NCBI GenBank assembly: GCA_964035575.1
Contig: OZ037886.1
Coordinates: forward strand, 496,001 to 560,000
DNA: 64,000 bases
Direction: 5' to 3'
Origin: Rhynchopus sp. YZ270_cl-10
Taxonomy: Eukaryota; Euglenozoa; Diplonemea; Diplonemida; Diplonemidae
Shown here: positions 34,261 to 43,966 of the stretch, piece by piece
How the letters are laid out: every line of letters begins with the position of its first letter
How positions within the stretch are numbered: position 1 is the stretch's first letter
Program-made: the position numbers and the translations under genes
Notes under the pieces: generated by a model
Told to the model about the DNA's origin: nothing
The model's input: the letters and a program-made list of their open reading frames with translations, nothing else
The model's database searches: none

Positions 34261-34738
34261 CTACTCCCTTCTCCCAACCCCCCCCCCCCAGAACACCCCT
34301 TTAAAAAAATTCCCTTTTGTGAGGGAGACAAACTGGGGGATTTATAAGTTTGTTTGTTACAAACTGGGGGAGGAGGGAAAAAAAAACAAGTTCCCTCCAA
34401 AAAACCTTCTGTAGGATGTGGTGGTGAAAAGGAGGGGGGAGAAAATTCTCAAAAAGTGGAGACTTCGTTTTTTTTGGTTTGTTTTGGTTATGGTTGTCTC
34501 CCCCTCTCTCAGGTGATTCGGTCCGCATAATTTCCTTTGTTAAAAGGAAAAATCGAAGGAATCTCTGGGGAATCAAAAGAAAAAAAAATCGATTTTTTTT
34601 GAAGTACAAACTTCGGCGCACACCAGACCCCTTCAGGGTTAGATAAATATTATCAAAACCGGAGGACACATTGTTACACAGAACACTGCATGCAGGCACA
34701 CATATAGCAAACCACCCCCCTCCCGCCCCGCAACGTTT
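34261..34738. other. Spacer between giant gene and thioredoxin-fold gene, no gene seen
   Basis: Holds the leader of the giant gene: C-rich and T-rich stretches on the minus strand ending GGGAGTAG directly before the ATG. It also holds the 3' flank of the next gene. An open frame at 34301-34699 is Phe/Lys-rich and looks like chance. Confidence 0.55.
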
Positions 34739-36623
34739 TCACCCCGCAGTGTGAGAACCACTGCTTTCCTTTGCTTTTAAAAGGCATTGTTTTAGTGAAG
34801 GTATGTCAGGCGATGCTGTGTTGAGCAATAGCTTTCCAGATTGATACACTTGAAGAGTAGGCACACTGCTGACAAGGCAATTGAAGGCTTCTTCTACAAG
34901 ACGATCCGCATCCACCTTAAAGAAGCTCACATCCAAAAACTCTGCCACAACCGCAGTATACTTTGGCAGAAATTCTACATACGATTTGCACCAATTCGCT
35001 CCAAACAACACTACAACCGGTAATACGGTTCCTAGGGTTCGTGTTAAAACTGATTTTAAGTGGTTTCCGGATTTTATTGCACAGACTTTCCCTAGAGAGC
35101 CCCTCCCTGCAGGGGATGACGGTGCTACCCCGGCTGCGGTGTTGTACGTTATGGGAAGCGCTCCGTTCTCGCGGTTGAGTTTTCTTGCTTGGTCCATGAT
35201 AGAGAGGAGCTCTACGGGGTCGAAGTTGGGGTCGTTTGAGGTGGAGACGATACCACCTTCGTCGTAGACGGCTTCAGGGTTGGTTTGGAGCAGTGCAGCT
35301 ACTTCGGTGATACGGTGGTCAACCTCTTTGTGTTCATCTAACGCAGTATGTGGCCGTTTTGGATCAGAACGTTCATGTGTTCCTTTTGTACCGTGAGGAG
35401 CAGAGCTAGGACGCCCCTGAGGCATCAACCCCTGATGCAGTGCGCGCGACTGAATCAAAAGGTGGCGTGCCTGAGAAGGGTTCGACTTTACCAGTTTTCG
35501 TGACTCTGAGGCAATAGACATCATCTCCTCAAAGACTTCTTTCTTCAGTGGAGGAGGTATAGTGCGTTTGGGCATAACAAACTCACCCCGTTTCAAAACA
35601 ACGTCGCCGACAACGCGGGTGTCTTCCTGGAGCAGTTCTTTTGAATTGGGTGCAGGGAAGACGCAGTACATATGTTGGTTGTCGAGAGCGTCGAAGGCGC
35701 GTTTTGGTTCTTCCGGCATTTTGCTGTCGTTTGTGTCAAACCGGAGAGGATCACGACAGAAGACGTCTCGTGCTGCCCTGCAATTCACGTTATCTGTAAT
35801 TCCAATAAAACAAAATTTCAACCCAAGCTTATCATAATGCGCTGTTTCGATGTACGAATACGCTGCGTTTCCGAGTTCATGAGGGATTCCTGTGTTTGTT
35901 TGATTGGGGGGTTTTTGAAAATAAAGGCATACCGGTTTGAATGAGAGAATTTGTTGTAATAACGTCGAGGAGGATGCCAAACTTATCGGGACACTCTTTT
36001 TGACTCTTTTTAATGATTTTGTTGAGAATCTTTTTGAGGTGGGTGTATGCGAGGGTTTGGGTGACGTCTTTGGTGGACCCGATGAAGAGCTTATCAATGG
36101 CCTGTTTTGTAAGATGATAACTATCATAGAGCCAGAAGCGGCCATGCGGGAATTTCGATGATTTGTTGATCACATCTGCTTTGAGCAGCACATCATCGGT
36201 TCGCGTCCCCTTCCTTCGCCAGCACTCCCCTTGCCGTGCCTGAAGGTACGCCATCTGCGACGCAGACCGTCTCTTCACCCCATGCAACTGCTCTGTCTTC
36301 ACAAACCCTGCCTTCCCCTTCCATGTTACCTTGGCTACATCCTCTAAAAACTTCGTAACTACTAAAGGCTCCAAAGGAGGCAAAACGTATTCTGGTTCGG
36401 TGGCATCTGCTGTAGTATAAAAATGTGTCATTTCAGAAGCATGTGAAGTGCAAACAATCCGAGGAACACTAAGTTTCGAAGCAGTTTCGGTCTGTCGGCT
36501 TGCAAGCTTTGCGTTCAGTGCGTCATCTGGTTTGTGAACTTCACTTAGCATGTCGTGCATGACCTTTTTGCGAGAAGCGGCGTTGCCGAGACACCACCCA
36601 TTATCACGCCATAGACCTGCCAT
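34739..36623 (-). CDS. Thioredoxin-fold protein with novel N-terminal region, 613 aa, two exons
   Basis: Exons 36623-35933 and 35889-34739 are joined across a 43-nt intron (GTATGCC...CACAG), giving ...NSLIQTGIPHELGNAAYSY in frame. The C-terminal 100 residues are a thioredoxin fold: VVVLFGANWCKSYVEF (active site W-C-K-S, so only the first cysteine remains, about residue 531), then FFKVDADRLVEEAFNCL, and the cis-proline strand SVPTLQVYQSGK. The preceding 500 residues contain helical, charged stretches (IDKLFIGSTKDVTQTLAYTH, NAYSY-type segment with two Cys) that I do not recognise. There is no signal peptide. The monothiol site argues against ordinary dithiol reductase activity and for a scaffold, phosducin-like or glutathione-linked role. 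The first ATG in frame is used; open frame continues upstream without another ATG. Confidence 0.75.
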
Positions 36624-37253
36624 GAGATATACAAAAGAATTGCTTTTCTCTATCCCTCTGGGGGTGTACAAATCTATTACAGTATCAAAACGCTAGGAAG
36701 GTCTTCAGGAAATTGATGTCAATTCAAATAAACCGGAGGTGGAAGCAGGAGGACGTAGTAACGGTAGTCCACGAGAGATAGGCGAGGTGTGGAGCAGAGT
36801 GTCTTTGCGGTATCAATTATTCAAGAAAAACACAAAAAAAGAAAAAGAAAAGAAGAAGAAAAAGTTGATAAGATGAGACCATAAGCCTCTCGTTTGCGTC
36901 ACCTTGAAAAAAAGAAGACCTTCGTATTCCGTTTTGATTCTTCGAGCAATGTTCTCCCCTTCACCCTATATCAAAAATGGTAAGAGGTATTTCTTGGTCG
37001 TTCTTTAACAGAAAAATCACCCTTCGAGGGTATAATTATGCTAGTAAAATAAGCCAGAAACCCCACATCCCCCCCCTTTGGTGTGTCAAATCTGGAGTTA
37101 CGGAGGATAAGGAAGGGGGTTTTTTGAGAAAAAAGTGGAAATTCAGTCTTTTTTTTTTGCTAAGCAAACCGGAAATGGATCCGTACAACGGGATCACAAA
37201 CCGAGCTTTGTACATGAAAAAAAGGGGGGTTTTTTTGTAGTTGGGATTCGAAG
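36624..37253. other. Spacer, no gene seen
   Basis: Upstream of the thioredoxin-fold gene. Contains a B-type hairpin module (36861-36905) preceded by a long AAG/AAAG tract, and otherwise A-rich sequence without credible frames. Confidence 0.55.
36861..36905 (+). repeat. Hairpin module, B type
   Basis: AAAGTTGATAAGATGAGACC, then ATAAGCCTCTCGTTTGCG and TCACCTT. The leader shared with other B copies is well kept; the 3' arm of the stem is altered. Confidence 0.5.
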
Positions 37254-38053
37254 CAGGGTTTTTTCTAGGGGGAGCGGGGGGGGACGGCGTCCCCCCCCAG
37301 ATTTTGGGGGGAAATTCGTCCCCCCCCGGGGGGGGACGAATTTTGACTTGGGAAAAAAGGATATGGGGGGTGGTTGGGGGTCACCCGCACAGACCCCCAT
37401 TTGGGACACCACGTACGTAACCTGCACCAGAAAAAAAAAGGGGGGGCAGGGAGTCGAGCGCGTCTTATCCCCTTCCTGGCATCATTGTGAAGAGGATATA
37501 GCGAGGTGAAGTTTCAGACCGTGCCCCCAATTCACTCAATCTTTGCACCATTTGACGTACCGAACAAAGAGTGAGAATAAGGGATCGGCAAAAATAAAAA
37601 AAGTAGCGTACCGTGCGCCTGCGGCGCAGCTCAAAACTTATGAGCGGAATACCACAGCCCTCTACCATAGTTTGGCTGTAAAAATGTTCAATTTTAGGTC
37701 ACAATTTTTTGAAATGTTGCGTACCGTGGCTTCGTCAAAAAGTTCTGATATCATGACCGCCGTTTCTTCTTGTATTGAGGGAAGGTTCCGTGGAACATGA
37801 GAAAAAGGGTTGGTTTGGTTCTTGATGTACGTTACCATCCACGTTATCACGTATTTACGTGAAATGAACGGACTTTTTTGCGCGGAGCCGGAAAAATTTT
37901 GACCCCTTTTTGGACATATCTTCACGGTTTTGGAAAAAAATTCCATGAAGATAAGCGGAAACCCTGCTTGCACCTGCGAAAAAAAAAAATTTTTGGGTGG
38001 GTTTTTTGCGTCCCCCCCCAGATCAGAAAAAAAAAATCCTAGAAAAAACCCTG
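37254..38053. mobile_element. 800-bp inverted-repeat element, probable non-autonomous DNA transposon
   Basis: Ends with CAGGGTTTTTTCTAGG at 37254 and its exact complement CCTAGAAAAAACCCTG at 38053. Flanks are TCGAAG and CCGAAG, a possible 6-bp duplication with one change, so the family is unclear. The left part contains two GC palindromes: C8G8-type cores at about 37275-37298 and 37311-37342. No transposase frame is visible. A stretch near 37608 (TACCGTGCGCCTGCGGCGC) recurs at 41195. Confidence 0.5.
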
Positions 38054-38560
38054 CCGAAGTGAAAAAAAAAACTTGCCCCAAAGGGAAATTATCATGATAC
38101 CAGGCAGACGGAATCTCTCTGAGATACAGGAACGTACCCTTACCAAAAAAAAAAACGAAAAAAGAGTATTGCAAGTTGTGTGCACGTTGAGGAAGGTTAC
38201 TTCCTCTTTAGCCCCGCAGACTCCATTTTTTTGGAGCTTCCAGGGGGGAGGGTGTATAAGGGTGGGTGCAGAATATCCTAAGCTCTCCGATTAGTAATTC
38301 TATAAGACGAATGTCCCTCTCGTACACATATCTTAACCACACTACTAAAAAAAGGACAGAAGAAAGTCCGAAACAGAAACGAAACAGATGCGAAGAAGGA
38401 AAAAAAAACTCGAAATAATGTGTGACAACGTACTCACACAGAATTTTTCTATTTTTCTTTTCTTTTCTTCGTGGGAGCGGGTGGTCGGGTAAGAAGGGGA
38501 TAAGGTGTGGGGCTAGTATACGGATAGAAAAGCATGAAGAAACAGCTGATACACGATATA

Positions 38561-38618
38561 TTTTTTTTTGAAAAACTTGGTTGTATTTGTGTAGCCACCC
38601 TAGAGTGTGCTCCACTAT
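38561..38618 (+). repeat. Hairpin-region repeat, E type, copy 1
   Basis: T-rich start, GAAAAACTTGGTTGTATTTG, then TGTAGCCACCCTAGAGTG and TGCTCCACTAT. Nearly identical to copy 2 at 39551-39603. AGAGTG/CACCCT elements give it a weak stem. Same orientation as all other module types. Confidence 0.7.
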
Positions 38619-38691
38619 CCACAAAATCTTTTGTTGTTGTTGTAAAAATCGGTGGACAGCTCAATCAGCAAGGCGGGAAAAAGAAAAGAAA

Positions 38692-38740
38692 GAAAACTTT
38701 GTAAGACGAATGTGCCTCTCGTGCACACACACTTTTACCT
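38692..38740 (+). repeat. Hairpin module, C type
   Basis: AAACTTTGTAAGACGAATG, then a stem GTGC / GCAC around CTCTCGT, ending CACACACACTTTTACCTT. Relatives are at 38297-38335, 39180-39220, 39610-39660, 42161-42207, 61868-61936, 62470-62510 and 63870-63905. Confidence 0.6.
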
Positions 38741-39550
38741 TAAAATAAAGGTAAAGTTGATAGTGCAAAAAACGCCTGTGACGCAGGCTCCATGTGGTAG
38801 GTAGGTAGGGGAAAAGAGAAAAGATAAAGAAAAGTTTATAAGAGGAACCTAAAGACTAGTGCTTAGTCACATTTTTAAGGAATAATCATCTCATCTCATG
38901 TTGTTTTTCGCGCAGCTACCCAAATAATCCTTTGAGAAAAAAATCGGACGAAAGAGCAGGAAAAAATGGAGTGCACAAAAAGAAGGAAAAACTTGAGAGA
39001 TGCATGCATCGTATCCTTCTTGAAAAAATAAAGAGGGGAAATGTTTGAATCATTTCGTCTCACACAAAAAAAGATTGGGCGGAATAGGGGCTTGCACTTC
39101 CTGGAGTGCAAATGGTGCAAACAGCAGGACAAAAAATGACATCAAAAGAAAAAAAAAAAAAAAAATGGAAAAAAAATTTTTGTAAGATGAATGTGCCTCT
39201 CTGTTATCGTTGTCGTGCGGTAACACAATTGGGTTTTTGAAATTTGGCTGTCTCTTCGTCACAGAGACAGAATAAAAGAGCAAATCTGAAAAGTTAAAGG
39301 TGACTCACATGCGTAAGACATCTTAACTCAAAATAACCCGCCAATCTATTTTGCGCTAAGGGAGCGAAAACTGTAAACTTAGAGAACAGGTTTCAGGGGA
39401 AAAACTTGATAACTTTTTTTTTTCAAATGCAGGCACCTCCGACTGACCTCACGATGCCAGCCTCGGATGAAAGCACAAAATAAAAAAAAAGGTGAAAAGT
39501 TTTGGTCAAATGCCTCACGGTGCTTAGCCACCAAAGGATTTTTTTTTTGT

Positions 39551-39603
39551 TTTTTGAAAACTTGGTTGTATTAGTGTAGCCACCCTAGAGTGTGCTCCAC
39601 TAT
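39551..39603 (+). repeat. Repeat, E type, copy 2
   Basis: TTTTTGAAAACTTGGTTGTA, then TTAGTGTAGCCACCCTAGAG and TGTGCTCCACTAT. It differs from copy 1 mainly by an added TTA-type change, and like copy 1 is followed by a T-rich stretch. Confidence 0.7.
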
Positions 39604-40083
39604 GTTTTTTGTAAGATGAATGTGACACATCATTTACCACTATCGTTAATCGTGCGGGACACACGTTGGGTTTTGAAACTTGAAAAAAATTGGGAAGAAA
39701 ATTCGAGAGATGAGTGCACACCCATCAAAAGAACGAACATAGTCTCGTGGGGAAAACATCAGAAAAAAGGTTGTGTTCTATTTGTGGAGCCGCCACGCAT
39801 TCTTTGTCGGGAGATTTGATAGGGGTGGAGCGTGTGTATGCCACAAATAAAATTGGCAATACTGTACACTACTGGGTATTGTTTGCATGACCTCAACGCC
39901 TTGTTGAAAAAGCACATCCCACAGCCTTTTTTCCCCTCACCCAACCAACAGAGTTCATTCAATAAACGCAATTGGAACATTTTTTTTCTACAAAAATGTG
40001 CATTTTTTTTACTCTAATTGTACCCCTTAACTCAACCATCGACAATCACATCTCGAGGTGGGATACGTCACCTTTTGAACATA

Positions 40084-40197
40084 TTTTTTTGAAAACTTGG
40101 TCGTTTATTAGTGTAGCCACCCTGGTCCAATATTTTCTCCATATTTTACCCCTCCCCATAATGGGGCGACAGGTATGTCTAGAGTGTACTCCACTAT
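40084..40197 (+). repeat. Repeat, E type, copy 3, split by a 57-bp insertion
   Basis: The E-type sequence is intact on both sides (GAAAACTTGG...GTGTAGCCACCCT and AGAGTGTACTCCACTAT). It is separated at exactly the CCCT/AGAG junction by 57 bp (40124-40180), which contain a CCCCATAATGGGG palindrome. Copies 1 and 2 show the uninterrupted state. Confidence 0.65.
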
Positions 40198-41244
40198 TTT
40201 TTTTTTCCTTTTGAAAAGCAGGTTCGGTACTGCCACATAAAACCGAATATTTTTCTTCACAAATAAACTGTATAAGACGTCATGTCTGAGGGGAAGGCAG
40301 GAAAGGTGCAAAAAACGCGCCGCTACGGACGTAGATTGAATGGAAAGTAATGTGGAAAAATACAGTAAAACCATAAAAAAAGAAAGGTGAAAAATGAAAT
40401 CTAAGCATCCCCTCTGTGCTTAGCCACTGAATAGACATTCTTGAAATATGAATGCGCGCCTCTCACGAACTCTCACTGAAATATACTGTTTAGATCGGAC
40501 GTATGGTCAGACAAGGTACAGCCTTTTGCTGCCACAGTCCAGACAATAGAACACCTCAGGGCAATGCATTTTCCGCATGAGTAAACATGACTGTATTAAA
40601 TTTTGAGACCAAAAAAAAAAAGGGCCAGATTCACCCAGTACGGTCCACCTATTTACTTAAGGTAAAATGCAAAAAGGGGATGGGGGGAAGGTGCAAACGC
40701 CTTGGGACGTAGGCACTTAAAAAAGATGCCACTGAAGTTTTAGGAAGGTTTAGGAAGGTTTTTGCTATGTGGTCGATTATTATTATTTTTTTTTGAAAAA
40801 AAAATGACAAGTCGTTTGTCAAATACTTTTTTCTCCAAGCTACTGGATGCAGACAGATAGCATTTGACTTCGGGTCTGCCAAAAAAAAAACTTTTGTTTG
40901 TGCGCTCAAAGCCGGAAAACAAAAAGATGAAAAAAAAAAAAAATGTTAAACTGAAGTATCAGAGCTCGCGCTAAAGTCCATCCCTCATCCCGGGATTTTT
41001 GGGGGTTTTGGTAGGAACGTTTTTTTTTTGCAGTACGGGGATTTCATTAAGAAACCAGAAGTTCTAATATTGTTGAGTAAGACCACCACATAGTGGACTT
41101 GCATATACATGTGACCCCGCCGTGGAACGCAATTGGCTCGGAAAGTCAAAAGAAAGAGGAGAAAAAAGAAAAGGAAAAAAAAAAAAAGTTGGTTACCGTG
41201 CGCCTGCGGCGCTGCCTGTTCCCTTCCAGTTTCTACAGGCAAAC

Positions 41245-41745
41245 ACTTGCCCCCTTTACCTTACACTGACGGGTTTTGACCAAAACCAAGAACTTGTCCA
41301 TTTCGGCAAATTGACCCCACCACAGAACGGACGAATTCCGGAAATGCAAATGCCGGTGTTTTCGCGCATTTTCATGTTGCAAGACGTCAGGATCAGGGAG
41401 AGAAAATCTGGTTGTGGGATTTACATTGGCCCTCTTTACCCACATGGATTTTGACCAAAACCAAAAAATTGGCCATTTCGGCAAAGTGACCCCACCACAG
41501 CGCGGACGGATTCCGGAAATTCCAATCGCGGTATGTTTTGGGGCTGAAAACCCACTGATTTTCAGGAGAAAAATTGCTTCCAAATCTCGGAATTTTCCGA
41601 ATTTTCCTGAAAATGACCCTTGTTTACGAGTATGGGTTCATATTTTGCGAAAATTTAAGTCACTAAAATTTTGTCCATTTTTCCGTATATACCCCACCAC
41701 AAGCCGGGATTGGCCCGGAAATGCCACAAAACGGGGTTTCCGGGC
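41245..41745. repeat. Tandem repeat of about 174 bp, two good copies and one decayed
   Basis: TTTTGACCAAAACCAA, then TTGGCCATTTCGGCAAA, TGACCCCACCACAG and ATTCCGGAAAT occur at about 41273-41346 and again at 41448-41522, about 174 bp apart. A third, weaker match (TGTCCATTTTTCCG, ACCCCACCACAAG, CCCGGAAATGCC) lies at about 41670-41730. Open frames crossing it on both strands are by-products of the periodicity. It might be the inner part of a larger element; GGAACGTTTTT lies on both sides (41012 and 41767). Confidence 0.65.
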
Positions 41746-42060
41746 CTCCCCAGCTAACCTTTTCAAGGAACGTTTTTCCGTACCCGAAATCCATTTTTTC
41801 CCCATTTTTTCCCATAATTAGCGCGACCACTGTGAAGTATGGTTGTAGTTAATTGAGTACTCAAAGAAAACAAGCAAGCTTCTGTTATTTTCAATCCGTT
41901 TTGTTTGCCCGCAGCGCTGCCTCCAATCTTTTTAGAATTGACAACAAGTTGTTTTATCAAAAAAGGCGGGCACGGTTGAGGGTGTTGTTGCAGGGATATA
42001 TAAAGGGGGACAGTAACCAACCTCTCCCATCACTGTTGTGGTGCGAGCATGAAGAAAAAA

Positions 42061-42106
42061 AAAAGTTTGCAAGATTTGAATCTAAGCATCTCATGCTTAG
42101 TCACCT
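42061..42106 (+). repeat. Hairpin module, B type, best-preserved copy
   Basis: AAAGTTTGCAAGATTTGAAT, then a perfect 8-bp stem CTAAGCAT / ATGCTTAG around CTC, then TCACCTTG. Substitutions in other copies often fall in the loop or hit both arms, which favours selection or copying as a folded RNA. Confidence 0.65.
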
Positions 42107-42160
42107 TGATCACATTCGTTAAGCAGAATGGTAGGGAGCAGAAAGACATAACGTACAAGA

Positions 42161-42207
42161 GAAAACTTGAAAGATGAAATGTGCCTCTCATGTGCGTGCA
42201 CGCATAC
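42161..42207 (+). repeat. Hairpin module, C type
   Basis: GAAAACTTGAAAGATGAAAT, then GTGCCTCTCATGTGCGTGCA and CGCATAC. It starts about 55 bp after the B-type module and shares its leader, showing that different hairpins sit behind the same start. Confidence 0.6.
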
Positions 42208-42740
42208 AACAAAAAAAAGTAGTTGAAAACGTGCTAAAACGCATCTCAGTCGAGCTCATGCAAAAAAAAAGTCAGAAAAAGAAGAGAAAAAAACTGATGT
42301 CTGAGTTTTAGCTGATACAGAAACGAAATCAGAAAAAGAATTTTTCGATGATCGCACCGGATTTTTTGTGGAGTGTGTAGGGACAGAATCAAAAAACTTT
42401 TCTGTGAATAAGTTGTGTCGTGTTTACGTCGCTCTCACCAAAAATTCGGGCAGATACGTTTTCATTTCCTCCCCTACAACCTTTACAAGGCAGTTGTCTC
42501 AAGAAAAAAGAGAAGTTGAAAGTGCAAACGCCTCACTGTTCATCGGCCAAAAAAAGGAACTATGAAAGTGAGGTAGACGACAGGCTCTACTTCACATCCA
42601 ACAAAGAAATGGAAAAATAACAAAAAAAAAAATTAACTTGAAAATAGAAAGCCCTCGTGACAGAGTACCTTGTAAACAAAATCACCTGAAGGTTTTTGTA
42701 CGGTTCATTGGTATGCACACACAAAGATAACAAATAAACG

Positions 42741-42818
42741 AGAAGTTGAAAGTGCAAAACGCCTCACCGTACATCGGCGGACGCAGGCACTATTTCCCCG
42801 CGGGTTATCGAAACCCCC
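42741..42818 (+). repeat. Hairpin module, A type, long form with B-box-like end
   Basis: GAAGTTGAAAGTGCAAAACG, CCTCACCGTACATCGGCGGA and CGCAGGCAC fold as nested GTGC/GCAC and CGCC/GGCG stems. It is followed by CGCGGGTTATCGAAACCCCC, a stem-loop that faintly recalls a tRNA T-arm. The same tail occurs at 57008 (GCGGGTTATCGAACCCCC). Confidence 0.6.
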
Positions 42819-43966
42819 AGAGAGCACTTCATTGACACACACGGTTACCAGGTTGTGTGCAGGTACACCATCAATGCCCCATCGAGAACGGGAAGAAAAA
42901 GAAGAGTGATCCGATGAACCTCCCGTGATTAGTCACTGTGAAGAGGAAAACTTGAAAAGCACTGAGTGGAAAAAAAAGAGAAAAAATACAAAGGTGTTGA
43001 TCAAAGATAGAATGCAGACGTCTCAAAGGAACCCAGAAACGTTGCCATCTCCAACCAATACCAGAAAAGTCTGGGAGGAAGAGACGTGCCTCCTAATGCA
43101 CGCACATCTGAAAAGGGAATCAGGGGATAGGACGGGGATAAGACTGAGTCGGTTATCGAGTCGCGAGGGTGGCACTTTCCATTTGACGCTCAATACAATA
43201 CAATAAAATATTGAAAAGGTGCCGACAACCGCTCGCAAGACGAAGGACCCACAGCCAGTGTGGAACGCTCTCTCGGGTAGTGGAAATGACACTGCATACA
43301 CAGAATACCCTTGTGGACACACCCCAGATACAAAAGTACCAGAGGCCTGACCAGGTGCACTCAATGCAGGTGTTATCATGAAACACTTCGTACCATTGGC
43401 TCCATCAAAAAAAAAAAGATAAAAAAAACTTCGCAGATGGAAGAAACGGCTTGACTGGACACAACATAAATACACACTATCCTCACACATCTTTCAAGAT
43501 ATGTGGACATTTACCCACAAGGACTTCCCTTCCCTTCACCTGCCGGTTTATGCTTGCTTTTTTTGCATCGGAGCGTTTAGGAGTGAGAAAAAGGGACGAA
43601 TAGCCAATAAAAAAACTTGAAAATAAGAAAACGATGTAAACAGAAATGAGGTTGAAAATAGATCAAATCTTTATGTCATGGGAATACAAAGAGAAACCAG
43701 GCACAATGTGTATTGTACGTTTTTGTACTTTTACACAAAGAAAAAAGAATGCTGTCTGACGAAAGTTTTGATCATAATAATAGAAAATACCACAGTACTG
43801 TTGACGTACCAAATACACTTCAACCCATATTACCCCCCCTTACCTACACCCACACTTTGGGACCATATTCTGCGCAAGAATTACCCCCCTATCAGTCAGA
43901 CACCCACTCCCCCCCTTTCTTCTTCCCTCTCTCTCTCTCCCTCCCCTTTTTGCGAAAAACAGCTCC

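Larger units (their letters stand above)
38054..41244. other. Gene-free spacer built largely of hairpin modules
   Basis: No supportable gene. Holds E-type modules at 38561-38618, 39551-39603 and 40084-40197; C-type at 38692-38740 and 39180-39220; B-type at 38830-38873; G-type at 39430-39478; and diverged A-type copies at 40303 and 40690. All are separated by A-rich tracts of 10-100 bp. Several homopolymers exceed 15 bases. Confidence 0.6.
41746..43966. other. Spacer with a dense array of hairpin modules, no gene seen
   Basis: Between 42061 and 43200 modules follow one another almost without gap: B (42061-42106), C (42161-42207), an A-like GTTGAAAACGTGCTAAAACG type (42222-42262, also at 57406), A (42507-42545), D (42636-42671), A long (42741-42818), B-like (42913-42945) and C-like (43080-43110). 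From 43200 to the cyclase-like stop there is only unstructured A/T-rich and C-rich sequence. Confidence 0.6.

Noticed and set aside
34301-34699. 132-codon minus-strand frame upstream of the giant gene
   Set aside because: Low-complexity Phe/Lys/Pro composition from homopolymers; it overlaps the likely 5' leader.
36624-36671. Extension of the thioredoxin-fold protein to 36671
   Set aside because: The extension begins with TTG, not ATG; the first ATG is at 36623.
38054-43200. CRISPR-like array
   Set aside because: Modules are of several types, unevenly spaced by A-rich tracts, in a eukaryotic genome; no repeat-spacer regularity.
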